Below, in pieces: positions 8,195 to 16,505 of a DNA stretch of 59,800 bases. The notes below the pieces were generated by a model. The model saw only the letters and a list, made by a program, of their open reading frames with translations, had not been told where the DNA came from and did no database searches. Where the stretch lies: positions 1 through 59,800 of the forward strand of contig CALXOE010000017.1 of NCBI GenBank assembly GCA_944389935.1, written 5' to 3'. A program made the position numbers and the translations under genes. Every line of letters begins with the position of its first letter. Within the stretch, counting starts at the first letter, position 1. Source of the DNA: an uncultured Victivallis sp. Its GTDB lineage: Bacteria; Verrucomicrobiota; Lentisphaeria; Victivallales; Victivallaceae.

Positions 8195-8713
8195 ATGAAT
8201 TACGGTACGATCAAATCGGTCGATATCGCCAATGGCGACGGCGTGCGGGTTTCGCTGTTCGTGTCAGGCTGTACGCACCACTGCCCCGGCTGTTTCAATC
8301 CGGAAACGTGGGACTTCAGTTACGGCGTCCCCTTTGACTGCGAAGCGGAGGCGCGCATTCTGCAGCTGCTGAATCGCTCTTTCATCAACGGTCTGTCGCT
8401 GCTGGGCGGCGAACCTTTCGAGCCGGAAAATCAGCGTGCATTGCTGCCGCTGGTCCGTCGTGTCCGTTCCGAGCTGCCGGAAAAGGATATCTGGGCTTAT
8501 ACCGGTTACGTTTACGAGCGCGATCTGCTGCCCGGCGGCCGTGCGCACTGCGAAGTGACGGACGAACTGCTCGATTCCCTGGCGGTGCTGGTCGACGGCC
8601 CATTCATTGAGAGCCGCAAGGATATTTCGCTGAAATTCCGCGGTTCCGGCAACCAGCGGCTGATCGACCTGGCAGCGACCCGTTGTTGCGGGGAAGTCAC
8701 TTTGTTGGAGTGA
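8195..8713 (+). CDS. nrdG: Anaerobic ribonucleotide reductase-activating protein
   Basis: This radical-SAM protein installs the glycyl radical on NrdD. The [4Fe-4S] motif CTHHCPGC lies at about residues 27-34 and LLGGEPFEPEN is the second conserved element. The 172-residue length is normal. ATG 8195 was chosen because GGGAGG lies 7 bases upstream, whereas ATG 8189 would sit on the ribosome site. Transcription is probably shared with nrdD under NrdR control. Confidence 0.95.
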   Translation: MNYGTIKSVDIANGDGVRVSLFVSGCTHHCPGCFNPETWDFSYGVPFDCEAEARILQLLNRSFINGLSLLGGEPFEPENQRALLPLVRRVRSELPEKDIWAYTGYVYERDLLPGGRAHCEVTDELLDSLAVLVDGPFIESRKDISLKFRGSGNQRLIDLAATRCCGEVTLLE

Positions 8714-8811
8714 GTTCCCTGCCGTTGCGCCCCCGCGGTAGCGGCGGGCGCGGCCGGCCTGAGCGTTGCCATTTCCCACGATGCGGGATGCAGAAAGAAG
8801 CTGAAAAGACA

Positions 8812-8843
8812 CCGCCCGGATCGCCTTTCGACGACCCGGGCGG
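8812..8843 (-). terminator. GC-rich hairpin, possible terminator
   Basis: CCGCCCGG and CCGGGCGG arms enclose a 16-base loop. On the minus strand the stem is followed by TGTCTTTTC, a modest T-run. On the plus strand it lies about 100 bases after nrdG without a T-run. Confidence 0.4.
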
Positions 8844-8852
8844 GCTTCATAA

Positions 8853-8996
8853 TTACCTCCTCAGGCAACTCCGATATGCTCCTCTTCGACAACTGGTCCT
8901 CTCCGTTTGAAGAGGAGGCATACCGGAAAACTCCGGAATGAGAACCTCTTCCCCGGAACGGTCTGCAATTTTCCGATCGATTCCGGAAAAAACCAT
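8853..8996 (-). CDS. Possible 47-aa small protein inside the candidate RNA
   Basis: The frame starts MVFSGIDRK and ends with TAA (8853-8855), which touches the strong AGGAGG sequence that precedes a further ATG at 8850. The ribosome site is weak and no motif is recognised. It is offered only as an alternative reading of the transcript. Confidence 0.18.
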   Translation of the reverse strand: MVFSGIDRKIADRSGEEVLIPEFSGMPPLQTERTSCRRGAYRSCLRR

Positions 8997-9035
8997 ATTC
9001 TTTGGTGAATTGCTCAGAACCGTTGCTTTGATAAA

Positions 9036-9064
9036 ATTATACCTCAGTTTTTGGATAAAGTCAA
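9036..9064 (-). promoter_or_regulatory. Strong sigma-70-type promoter, minus strand
   Basis: On the minus strand TTGACT, exactly 17 bases and a consensus TATAAT are present (plus-strand positions 9059-9064 and 9036-9041). It is one of the best promoter matches in the window, yet no annotated protein gene lies directly downstream. Confidence 0.7.
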
Positions 9065-9234
9065 GTGATTACTGATAATTTTTTTTGTTTTTTTCAAAAA
9101 CGGGCGGGGGATGAGCCGGGTGATGTGGTGACTCGGCTCCATTTCGGGGGAGGCTTTCGCGGAATGTTCGCGCGATGAAGCTGCCGCAGTGCGGGGATCT
9201 GTCCCGATTTCTGATTTCTTTACATGCTTTACGG

Positions 9235-9270
9235 AAAAACGCCGCGCCGTTCGGAGGAACGGCGCGGCGT
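9235..9270 (-). terminator. Terminator of the ADP-ribosylglycohydrolase gene
   Basis: A perfect 13-bp stem (ACGCCGCGCCGTT and its complement, loop of 6) is followed on the minus strand by TTTTTCC. Confidence 0.85.
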
Positions 9271-9293
9271 CTGAGACGTGGAATGGGTGGAAT

Positions 9294-10703
9294 TTACAGC
9301 ATTGCGTCCGGAACCCATTGCAGCGTGTCGCCGTAAGCGACGCCGACCACCCAGTTCGGGCGCGTGCCCGGGGCGACGCGCTGAATCGTGGCGCGGAGCG
9401 TGTGCTCCCCGGCGGCGAAATCCATCGTCACTTCCTGATTCCAGGGGGCGCGGTGAAAGGACGGCGCCATGTCGCCCGGCGCGCGCCGGAATGCGAGAGC
9501 CCCGTCGATCTCGACGATCACCTGCGACTTCGTGTTGAACATCACGACGTAACGGCCCGGCTGATCGATTTTGAATCGGAAATCCAGCACGAGCTCATGC
9601 TTTTCCGGCAGCTCTTCCGGCCATTCGGCGAACGTCCCGTCAAACACGACTTCCCGTTCCGGCTCGGCTTTGCTGCGCGGCGGACGCACCACCGCACGGG
9701 CGTGCACCCGGCGCGGCTCGAAGCTCGTTGCCAGGCACGGCTCAAGCACAATGTGCTTGCTCATATCGCAGATCAGGTCCGAAAACGCATCGATGGTCGG
9801 CGGCGGCGTGATCCCCTTGATCCCCGGGCTCAGAACCATGCTCCGACCGATCGGGGCGAGCCACTTCTCCGGAATCCCGTCCGGATTCATGATTCCGAGG
9901 ATCGCTCCGACCGTCGCACCCGTGCAGTCGGTGTCCTCGCCGAAGTTCACCGCATCGCAGATCGACTTGCTGAAATCGCCTTTTCCGAGCAGCAGCCCCG
10001 CGACCATGATCGGGAAATTCACTTTCACATCCGTGAAATTGTCGCTCTTGTATTTCTCCATGATCATCCGGAAGAGGTAGTCGAATTCCGGTTTTTCGTC
10101 GAACCAGCGGATCGCATCTTCAATGCCGATCCGGAGTTTTGATTCCGCCAGAATCTGCGCCTTGCCGATTTCGATGATTTTGCGAACGTCGTTTTCAACG
10201 AACGCCGCTGACTCCATCGCCGCCAGAAACACCTCCGCCCACATACCGTCCCCGGCATGGTCGACGCAGGCGTCCTCGTACGCGAATTTCGCCGCGCGTT
10301 CCGGATCTCCCGGGGCGAGGCACGCCCAGATCTCGGACCGGATCGCGCACCCCATCCCGTCGACGAACCAGTTGTCGTAGCTGCCCGAAAACGGCGGATA
10401 AATCCCGTTCTTCAAGTTGCGGATCGCCACCGCGTACTCATCCCACGGAAAGCCGACGTTCTTCAGCCACGCTTCCGCGAGCACCCGGCTGTTGACCACG
10501 GGGCGCGGATTTCCGGCGATCGTCATCGCCCAGACCACCTGCAGGTCGAGATCGTCGTTCGGCACCATCGTCTCCGGAACCGGATCGTAGAACTCCAGAT
10601 GATGCGGCCCGTCCCAGCCCTCAACCGGCGCTCCGAGCGTGCCGCCGACCGCCTTGCCGAGCCAGCAGCCCAGCACTTTCTTCCTGTAAAGTTGTTCGTC
10701 CAT
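9294..10703 (-). CDS. ADP-ribosylglycohydrolase-family protein with C-terminal beta domain
   Basis: The N-terminal about 320 residues carry the ADP-ribosylglycohydrolase (DraG/crystallin J1) pattern: GCWLGKAVGGTLGAPVEG near the start, acidic metal-binding residues in PNDDLDLQ, and the diagnostic NFGEDTDCTGATVGAI motif. Family members remove ADP-ribose from proteins or small molecules using Mg2+. The last about 140 residues (after GITPPPTIDAF) look like a beta-rich carbohydrate-binding-like module and are not part of the core enzyme. No signal peptide is seen. The start MDEQLYRKK at 10703 has AGGAAG upstream. The substrate cannot be predicted. Confidence 0.85.
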   Translation of the reverse strand: MDEQLYRKKVLGCWLGKAVGGTLGAPVEGWDGPHHLEFYDPVPETMVPNDDLDLQVVWAMTIAGNPRPVVNSRVLAEAWLKNVGFPWDEYAVAIRNLKNGIYPPFSGSYDNWFVDGMGCAIRSEIWACLAPGDPERAAKFAYEDACVDHAGDGMWAEVFLAAMESAAFVENDVRKIIEIGKAQILAESKLRIGIEDAIRWFDEKPEFDYLFRMIMEKYKSDNFTDVKVNFPIMVAGLLLGKGDFSKSICDAVNFGEDTDCTGATVGAILGIMNPDGIPEKWLAPIGRSMVLSPGIKGITPPPTIDAFSDLICDMSKHIVLEPCLATSFEPRRVHARAVVRPPRSKAEPEREVVFDGTFAEWPEELPEKHELVLDFRFKIDQPGRYVVMFNTKSQVIVEIDGALAFRRAPGDMAPSFHRAPWNQEVTMDFAAGEHTLRATIQRVAPGTRPNWVVGVAYGDTLQWVPDAML

Positions 10704-10820
10704 CTTCTTCTTCCTGTCATTTGAGTGCGAGAATAACATGTTTACCTTACAACGGAATGGACTTTTTGCAACCCCGTAACGGCAAAAAAACGCAAATTTC
10801 CGACGGGGAACGCCCCGGGG

Positions 10821-12101
10821 TCAGCTCTTCACCTCCCGGATTTTTGCGCCGAGTCCGGAGAGTTTTTCGACGAGATTCTCGTAGCCGCGATAGATCACTT
10901 CCGCGGAATTGATCGTGCTTTCGCCGCGCGCACACAACGCGGCGATGACCATCGCCATGCCGGCGCGGATATCGGGGCTCGACATCGTCACGCCGTGCAG
11001 CTGCGCGCGCCCCGTGACGACCACGCGGTGCGGGTCGCAGACAATCGCGTTCGCTCCCATGCTGATGAGCCGGTCGGCGAAGTAGATGCGGCTCTCGAAC
11101 ATCTTCTCGAAGAACATTGCGCTGCCGCGGCACTGCGTCGCCGCGACGATCGTGCAGCTCATCATATCGGAGGGGTACTGCGGCCACGGCCCGTCGGAGA
11201 TCTGCGGGATGTGCCCGCCGAAATCGCATTCGATCTGCGGATCCTGTTCTCCCGGCAGGAAGATGTGGCCGGGGTGAAGTTCCATGCGCAGCCCGAGCCG
11301 CTCGAACACGCGCCGCAGCATCCAGTAGTGACGCACCTGAGTCCCCTCGACGGTGATCTCACCGCCGGTCGCCGCGCCGAGCGCGAGGAAACTGCCCGCC
11401 TCGATGTGGTCGCCGACGATCGTGTGGGTGCAGCCGTGAAGTTTTTCGACGCCGTCGATCTCGATGGTGTTGCTGCCGGCGCCGTTGATTTTCGCGCCCA
11501 TCGCGTTGAGCATTTCGGCGAGGTCGCGCACGTGCGGTTCCCCCGCGGCGTTGTAGAGTGTGGTGCGTCCGCGCGCGGTGGCGGCCGCGATGAGGATCTG
11601 TTCCGTCGCGGTTACGCTCGCTTCATCGAGGAAGAGTTCGCGTCCGGAGAGTCCCTCCGGCGCGTCGAAACGGTAGGTCAGATCCCCCGTCATCGCCGCA
11701 CCGAGTTTGCACAGTCCGTAGAAGTGGCCGTCAAGACGGCGGCGGCCGATCACATCCCCGCCCGGCGGGTGGAGCTCCGCCTGGCCGCAGCGGGCGAGCA
11801 GCGGTGCCGCAAAGAGGATGCTCGTGCGGTTTCTCGAGCAGAGCTCACGCGAGATTTTCGTCGTGCGGACTTTCGGGCAGCGGAACACGAGCGTGTGATT
11901 TTCAAACGTGAATTCCGCACCGAGTTCGCCGGCGATGTCGAGCATCGTGCGCACGTCGAGGATGTCCGGCACATTGTGCAGCGTCGTCTCTTCGTCCGTG
12001 AGCAGAAGTGCCGCGATCATCGGCAGTGCCGCATTTTTGTTGCCGCTTATTTTCACCCGCCCGCCAATCGGGGCGGAACCCTCCACGATCAAACTCTGCA
12101 T
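10821..12101 (-). CDS. murA: UDP-N-acetylglucosamine 1-carboxyvinyltransferase (Asp variant)
   Basis: MurA transfers enolpyruvate from PEP to UDP-GlcNAc, the first committed step of peptidoglycan synthesis. The 426-residue length, GNKNAALP near residue 23 and PSDM near 305 fit the family. The catalytic loop reads PPGGDVIGRR, so the usual Cys is Asp at residue 116 (codon 11754-11756). The same replacement is known in Mycobacterium and Chlamydia MurA and prevents fosfomycin alkylation. The enzyme is expected to be active, because Asp can serve as the general acid. Downstream lies the ADP-ribosylglycohydrolase gene on the same strand. Confidence 0.95.
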   Translation of the reverse strand: MQSLIVEGSAPIGGRVKISGNKNAALPMIAALLLTDEETTLHNVPDILDVRTMLDIAGELGAEFTFENHTLVFRCPKVRTTKISRELCSRNRTSILFAAPLLARCGQAELHPPGGDVIGRRRLDGHFYGLCKLGAAMTGDLTYRFDAPEGLSGRELFLDEASVTATEQILIAAATARGRTTLYNAAGEPHVRDLAEMLNAMGAKINGAGSNTIEIDGVEKLHGCTHTIVGDHIEAGSFLALGAATGGEITVEGTQVRHYWMLRRVFERLGLRMELHPGHIFLPGEQDPQIECDFGGHIPQISDGPWPQYPSDMMSCTIVAATQCRGSAMFFEKMFESRIYFADRLISMGANAIVCDPHRVVVTGRAQLHGVTMSSPDIRAGMAMVIAALCARGESTINSAEVIYRGYENLVEKLSGLGAKIREVKS

Positions 12102-12192
12102 AGTTTTTCATTCTCCCTGAAGTTCATGAGGGAAGTATAGCGCCATAAACGGCGATTTCAAGCCGGATTGCACGTTTTTTTGCTCCGGAAAC

Positions 12193-12220
12193 TTGAAAAC
12201 AATCAGGATGGTTGTATGTT
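12193..12220 (+). promoter_or_regulatory. Possible promoter of the MarR gene
   Basis: TTGAAA (12193-12198), 16 bases and TATGTT (12215-12220) are present. The following AAGGAG is close to the expected transcription start, so the assignment is uncertain. Confidence 0.3.
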
Positions 12221-12243
12221 AAGGAGTGCCGAAAATTTTAACC

Positions 12244-12723
12244 ATGGTAATCAAAATGAAAACTGAAGATGCAACCGCGCTCTGGCAGCAGATGTTTTCT
12301 GTCTCCGACCGCATGCGCGACATCGGATCGAGCGACTACAAGCAGCTGTTTGTGAACATGACGTTCAACCAGCTTCGGATGATCAAGATCGTCTACGTGC
12401 TCAACCGCGAATACCCCGAGGGAGTGACACTCAAAGTTCTGGCCGAATCTCTCTCGATCACGCCGGCGGCAGCCTCCGAAATGGTCGATGCGCTGGTCCG
12501 GAAAGGAATGCTTTCGCGCGAACACAACCCGCAGGATCGCCGCGCCGTCGCGATCAGTCTGGCCCCGTTCAGCCGGAAGAAATTTCAGGAGTGCGAACAG
12601 ACGTTCGACCGGCTGACCACCGGTTTTCTCGAGACCCTCGACGAGGGGGAGCGTTCCGCTTTCATGGTCACGATGGCAAAATTCCACGATTTCATTTTCG
12701 GCCTCAACTGCGAACAGGAGTGA
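12244..12723 (+). CDS. MarR-family transcriptional regulator
   Basis: The protein of about 159 residues contains a winged helix: LKVLAESLSITPAAASEMVDALVRKGMLSREHNPQDRRAVAISL is the recognition-helix and wing region, with the DxRR wing signature typical of MarR. It should act as a homodimeric, ligand-responsive repressor. ATG 12244 was chosen, but GTG 12226 and ATG 12256 are possible. The transporter gene starts 16 bases downstream, so it probably controls its own operon and the exporter. Confidence 0.85.
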   Translation: MVIKMKTEDATALWQQMFSVSDRMRDIGSSDYKQLFVNMTFNQLRMIKIVYVLNREYPEGVTLKVLAESLSITPAAASEMVDALVRKGMLSREHNPQDRRAVAISLAPFSRKKFQECEQTFDRLTTGFLETLDEGERSAFMVTMAKFHDFIFGLNCEQE

Positions 12724-12738
12724 CGCCCGGGGTTCGCC

Positions 12739-13989
12739 ATGACGCGAAAGGCTCTGCAATTCGGTCGTTACGATTATGCGGCCTTTACCGGTTCCATCTG
12801 CTTTGCGCTCTGTTCTCTGTCGATTCCACTCATGATCGTCGAGATCGGCGATGCTCTTGCGTTTCCTCTCGACCGGGGTGGAATGGCTGCGGGCGGGCTT
12901 CTGCATCTCTTCCGCAGTGTGGCGATGGTCGCCGCGCTGCTGCTTTGCGGCAACATCGCCGGCAGGATCGGCAAGCGACGTTCGATGGGCGGATCTCTTC
13001 TCTGCATGGGCGCGGGGACGCTGCTGTGCGCATTCGCTCCGCAGTACTGGATGCTGATCCCGTGGTTGCTCATCGCCGGATTCGGAGAGGGGATCTGTGA
13101 GGGGATCGCCACCCCGTTCGTGCAGGATCTGCATCCGGACGCCCCTGAGCGATATGTGAACATCGCCCACTCATTCTGGTCGATCGGGATCGCCGTTGTG
13201 GTGGTCGTCGTCGGCGGACTCTGGACGCTCGGGGCGGGATGGCGCGCGATTCTCGCCGGAATCGGCATTGTGACGCTGCTGGCTTCCGCGCTCTTTCTCT
13301 GGCGGGAAAATCCCCGACGGAAGTATCCGGAGGCGGCCGGCGGCGCCGGATTCCGCGAGATTGCGCACCATGCTCTGGAGATTGCGCGGGTTCCGCGCTT
13401 CTGGCTCTGCAGTCTGGCGATGTTCTTCGGCGCGGGAGCGGAGTTCGGACTGACGTTCTGGTCGGCGGCTTACGTTCAGCTCAATTTCCAGACCGGCGCG
13501 TGGGTCGCGGGACTCGGCACCGGGGCTGTGGCATTCGGGATGTTTCTCGGGCGGAGCGGATTCGGCTTTTTCGCCCGGCCGGATTACATTCGGTATGTCC
13601 TGCTCGGCAGCGCCCTCTGCACGATCCCGGTGACGCTGCTGCTGGCGTTGCTGAAGCCGGGAATCCTGCCGCCGGCACTGGGGTTTCCGACTCTTTTTCT
13701 GCTGCTGATTCTCGCCGGAACCGGGGTCGCGACATTCTGGCCGTCGGTGCAGGTTTACGGTGTGACGACCATGCCGGAGCTCGATTCGACGATGCTTTAC
13801 ATCTGCTTTTCGGCGCTGGGAATTCCCGGATGCGGGATCTTTACTCTGCTGATGGGGGTGATCGGCGACCGGTACGGTCTGCGTGGCGGAATTCTGGTCA
13901 TCCCTGTCTGCCTCGCGCTGTTCGCCGCTGTGATTTTTCTCGAATGCTGGGTGTTCGCGAAACGACGAAAAAACTCCGGAACTGCCTGA
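12739..13989 (+). CDS. MFS transporter (12 membrane segments)
   Basis: The 416-residue protein is almost entirely hydrophobic with about 12 membrane helices. The loop between helices 2 and 3 reads GRIGKRRSMGG, close to the classical MFS motif, and a central loop (WRENPRRKYPEAAGG) separates the two halves. Being paired with a MarR regulator suggests drug or metabolite efflux, but the sequence does not define the substrate. Its last codons overlap the terminator of the convergent smpB operon. Confidence 0.88.
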   Translation: MTRKALQFGRYDYAAFTGSICFALCSLSIPLMIVEIGDALAFPLDRGGMAAGGLLHLFRSVAMVAALLLCGNIAGRIGKRRSMGGSLLCMGAGTLLCAFAPQYWMLIPWLLIAGFGEGICEGIATPFVQDLHPDAPERYVNIAHSFWSIGIAVVVVVVGGLWTLGAGWRAILAGIGIVTLLASALFLWRENPRRKYPEAAGGAGFREIAHHALEIARVPRFWLCSLAMFFGAGAEFGLTFWSAAYVQLNFQTGAWVAGLGTGAVAFGMFLGRSGFGFFARPDYIRYVLLGSALCTIPVTLLLALLKPGILPPALGFPTLFLLLILAGTGVATFWPSVQVYGVTTMPELDSTMLYICFSALGIPGCGIFTLLMGVIGDRYGLRGGILVIPVCLALFAAVIFLECWVFAKRRKNSGTA

Positions 13990-14009
13990 ACAGCACATGT
14001 TCCGGAGTT
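13966..14009 (-). terminator. Terminator of the grpE-dnaJ-smpB operon
   Basis: The 11-bp arms AACTCCGGAAC and GTTCCGGAGTT flank a 16-base loop and are followed by TTTTTT on the minus strand. It lies over the end of the convergent MFS gene. Confidence 0.85.
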
Positions 14010-14013
14010 CGGA

Positions 14014-14475
14014 TCACCGCTTGAGTGCGCGGCGCATATCGAGATCGTCCTGCCGTTTGCGCAGCGTTTCGCGCTTGTCGCTGTGGGTCTTCCCCTGGCA
14101 GTAGGCGATTTCGATTTTCACGAGTCCCTGCTTCAGGTAGACTTTCAGCGGTATGAGCGTCCCCCCTTTCGTGCCGAGCCACTGAGCGAGTTTGAGGATC
14201 TCGTTTTTGTGCAGCAGCAGCCGGCGGGTCTGCTTGGCCACATGGTTGAAGCGGTTGCCGAACCCGTAGGGGGCGATGTGCATATTTTCGAGCCACGCCT
14301 GATTGTTCCGGATCGTGACATAGGAGTCGGTCATTGTGATCGACTTCGCCCGGCAGCTCTTGACCTCCGTTCCGACCAGCTGCACACCGGCCTCGAACCG
14401 TTCGATGATGTTATAGTCATGAAAGGCTTTTTTGTTGGTCGCAAGGACCGGTTCGTCCTGATTCCGTCTCGGCAT
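14014..14475 (-). CDS. smpB: SsrA-binding protein
   Basis: SmpB delivers tmRNA to stalled ribosomes. The 153-residue sequence shows the family pattern: NKKAFHDYNIIERFEAGVQL, GTEVKSCRAK, the central FNHVAKQTRRLLLHKNEI and a basic C-terminal tail that folds as a helix on the ribosome. The tmRNA gene (ssrA) is not in the window. It is the last gene of the grpE-dnaJ-smpB run and begins 12 bases after dnaJ. Confidence 0.96.
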   Translation of the reverse strand: MPRRNQDEPVLATNKKAFHDYNIIERFEAGVQLVGTEVKSCRAKSITMTDSYVTIRNNQAWLENMHIAPYGFGNRFNHVAKQTRRLLLHKNEILKLAQWLGTKGGTLIPLKVYLKQGLVKIEIAYCQGKTHSDKRETLRKRQDDLDMRRALKR

Positions 14476-14487
14476 GGCTCTTCTCCA

Positions 14488-15648
14488 TTATGCTTCGGTT
14501 TCGCGCAGGAAATTCCGCGCGCGCTCTTCAAACGCCTTGCGCCGGGGCAGGTTTTTCGGCGTGAGTGAGGCGTTGAACTTCCGGAGCAGTTCGAGCTGTT
14601 CCGGCGTGAGGCCGACGGGACTCTCAACCATCACCCGCACATGCAGATCCCCGCGCGCACCGCCACGGAGCGACGGGACGCCTTTTCCCTTGAGCCGCAG
14701 CACGGTTCCGGACTGCGTCCCCGGCGGAACACGCATTTTGGTCTTTCCGGTCAAGCTCGGAACTTCGACCGTCCCGCCGGCGACAGCGGCTTCATAGGAA
14801 ATCGGAACCTCGCATTTGAGATCATTTTCGTTGCGCTGGAAGACCGCGCTCGGCCGGACGTGAATCACGACATAGAGGTCGCCCGGAGCGCCGCCGCGCA
14901 GTCCGTCCTCTCCCTTGCCTGCTACCCGCATCTGCGAACCGGTGTCGACTCCGGGTTGAATGCGCAGCGAGAACGACTTCTCCTGACGGATTCTCCCCTG
15001 GCCGTGACATTTGTGGCACGGTTTCTCGATGATCTGACCGGTCCCCTGGCATTTCGGGCACGGTTGCTGAATGCTGAAAAATCCCTGCGAAACATTGAGC
15101 CGGCCGCGCCCGCCGCACTGGGGGCACGTCTTGCGGCCGGTCCCGGGTTCGCATCCGCTGCCGGAGCAGTCGGGACACTCGACCAGCCGGGGGACCGTGA
15201 GTCGTTTTTCAGCACCGTAAACCGCGTCCTCAAAGTCGATTTCAAGGTCGTAACGCAGGTCGTTGCCGCGCATGGGGCCATTCGGGTCGCGCCGCCGCCG
15301 ACCGCCGCCACCTCCTCCGAAGAGATCCTCGAACGAGAAACCGCCGCCGCCGCCACCGCCGCCGAAGAACTGGCTGAAGATGTCCTGGGCGTTGAAATCC
15401 GGACCGGCGCCGCCGTTCTGGCTGCTGGTGTAGGCATCGTGGCCGAACTGGTCGTACTTGCGCCGTTTTTCAGGATCGCTCAGCGTCTCGTAAGCGAGCG
15501 AAACCTCCTTGAATTTCTCTTCGGCCTCCTTGTTGCCCGGATTCTTGTCGGGATGGTATTTGATCGCAAGTTTGCGATACGCCTTTTTAAGGTCGTCGGC
15601 CGTGGCGTTGCGGTCGACTCCAAGAGTTTGATAAAAATCTTGAGCCAT
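14488..15648 (-). CDS. dnaJ: Chaperone DnaJ (type I Hsp40)
   Basis: The 386-residue co-chaperone stimulates DnaK ATPase. The domains appear in order: a J domain with HPD at about 33-35, a Gly/Phe-rich linker (about 78-110), four CxxCxGxG zinc repeats ([33 protein letters not shown]) at about 155-220, and the substrate-binding C-terminal domains. It follows grpE by 6 bases. dnaK is not in the window. Confidence 0.98.
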   Translation of the reverse strand: MAQDFYQTLGVDRNATADDLKKAYRKLAIKYHPDKNPGNKEAEEKFKEVSLAYETLSDPEKRRKYDQFGHDAYTSSQNGGAGPDFNAQDIFSQFFGGGGGGGGFSFEDLFGGGGGGRRRRDPNGPMRGNDLRYDLEIDFEDAVYGAEKRLTVPRLVECPDCSGSGCEPGTGRKTCPQCGGRGRLNVSQGFFSIQQPCPKCQGTGQIIEKPCHKCHGQGRIRQEKSFSLRIQPGVDTGSQMRVAGKGEDGLRGGAPGDLYVVIHVRPSAVFQRNENDLKCEVPISYEAAVAGGTVEVPSLTGKTKMRVPPGTQSGTVLRLKGKGVPSLRGGARGDLHVRVMVESPVGLTPEQLELLRKFNASLTPKNLPRRKAFEERARNFLRETEA

Positions 15649-15654
15649 AATCTC

Positions 15655-16281
15655 TTATGCCTCCTTTGCGTCGGGTGCTTCCGCCGGCGCTGCCGTCTGC
15701 GGTCCGGAAGAGACGACCACTTTCGCCGGACGCAGCAGCCGCTCGCCGAAGCGGTAGCCGCCGCTCCACTCCTTGAGGATGGTCCCCTCCGGGACTTCGT
15801 CGGATGCTTCCCGCGCGACCGCTTCGTGGATGGTCGGATCGAACGGCTTGCCTACGGTTTCGATGCGGGTTACGCCGGACTCTTCAAACGCTTTCAGGTA
15901 CTGATCGATGATCATCGCGAGTCCCTGCCGGATCTGTTCGATCTTGTCGGACTTCTCCGCCGCCTGACGCGCCATCATAAGATAGTCGTAGACCGTGATG
16001 AACGGTTCGAGCGCATTGGCTGCGCCGTAGATGCGGGCGTCATTGATGTCCTTGGCGCTCCGTTTACGGAAATTCTGATAATCCGCCTGAAGATAGATCA
16101 GTTTTTCCTGTACGGACGCAAGTTCGGTTTTCAGGGCATCGATCTCTTTTTTCACCGGATCCTCCTGCTGCCCGGAGGCAGACTGCGCATTGGTGTTCTG
16201 CTGTGTAACGGCTGGTTCCTCCGCGGCTTCGTTCGAGGCGGGGGCTTCCCCTTGATTCTGTTCCTGATGTTTGTGACTCAT
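15655..16281 (-). CDS. grpE: Nucleotide exchange factor GrpE
   Basis: GrpE releases ADP from DnaK. The 208-residue protein has a low-complexity Gln/Glu/Ala N-terminus, a long coiled-coil (about 45-110, containing LKTELASVQEKLIYLQADYQNF) and the C-terminal beta domain (GKPFDPTIHEAVAREAS, GYRFGERLLRPAKVVVS). ATG 16281 has AAGGAG 11 bases upstream. The longer open frame upstream lacks a good start. It leads the grpE-dnaJ-smpB operon. Confidence 0.95.
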   Translation of the reverse strand: MSHKHQEQNQGEAPASNEAAEEPAVTQQNTNAQSASGQQEDPVKKEIDALKTELASVQEKLIYLQADYQNFRKRSAKDINDARIYGAANALEPFITVYDYLMMARQAAEKSDKIEQIRQGLAMIIDQYLKAFEESGVTRIETVGKPFDPTIHEAVAREASDEVPEGTILKEWSGGYRFGERLLRPAKVVVSSGPQTAAPAEAPDAKEA

Positions 16282-16319
16282 ATCTGTAAAAACTCCTTTA
16301 ACTGACTGGATGAATTTAT

Positions 16320-16347
16320 AATATAAGGGAAAAGCGTCGGAAATCAA
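16320..16347 (-). promoter_or_regulatory. Promoter of the grpE-dnaJ-smpB operon
   Basis: Read on the minus strand, TTGATT, 16 bases and TATATT lie about 35-60 bases before the grpE ATG. No CIRCE inverted repeat is seen. Confidence 0.5.
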
Positions 16348-16505
16348 TAGGAGTGATTAACAATTTTCACGATTTCACGAACTCTGACGCGGTTTTCGGG
16401 AGGAAGTTTTTCCGGTTTTTTTCAAAATGAGGCTTGTTATTTCCGCGAAATCTTTTACTTTAATACAGCCAACGTTGCGCAGTTATAAAAATTGGAGGTG
16501 TTGCA

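Larger units (their letters stand above)
8806..9030 (-). ncRNA. Candidate structured small RNA or regulatory leader
   Basis: A near-consensus promoter (9036-9064, minus strand) would start a transcript near 9030. The RNA can close on itself: GCAAC/UUCUGA near its 5' end pairs with UCGGAG/GUUGC near 8865-8874. Inside, CCUCCUCUUC (about 8909-8918) can pair either with GAAGAGG upstream (about 8945-8951), with GAAGAGGAG downstream (about 8879-8887), or with the ribosome-site-like GAGGAGG at about 8857-8863. A GC-rich hairpin (8812-8843) followed by TGTCTTTTC could terminate it. A 6S-like RNA, a riboswitch-like leader or a small-protein mRNA are all possible. No known RNA family was matched with confidence. 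Confidence 0.35.

Noticed and set aside
8512..8850. Minus-strand frame starting MKPARVVERR after a perfect AGGAGG
   Set aside because: It begins inside a terminator-like hairpin and runs antisense into nrdG with a low-complexity Arg/Ser/Ala product. The ribosome-site sequence is better explained as part of the RNA structure.
16282..16505. CIRCE operator before grpE
   Set aside because: No TTAGCACTC-N9-GAGTGCTAA-like repeat is present.
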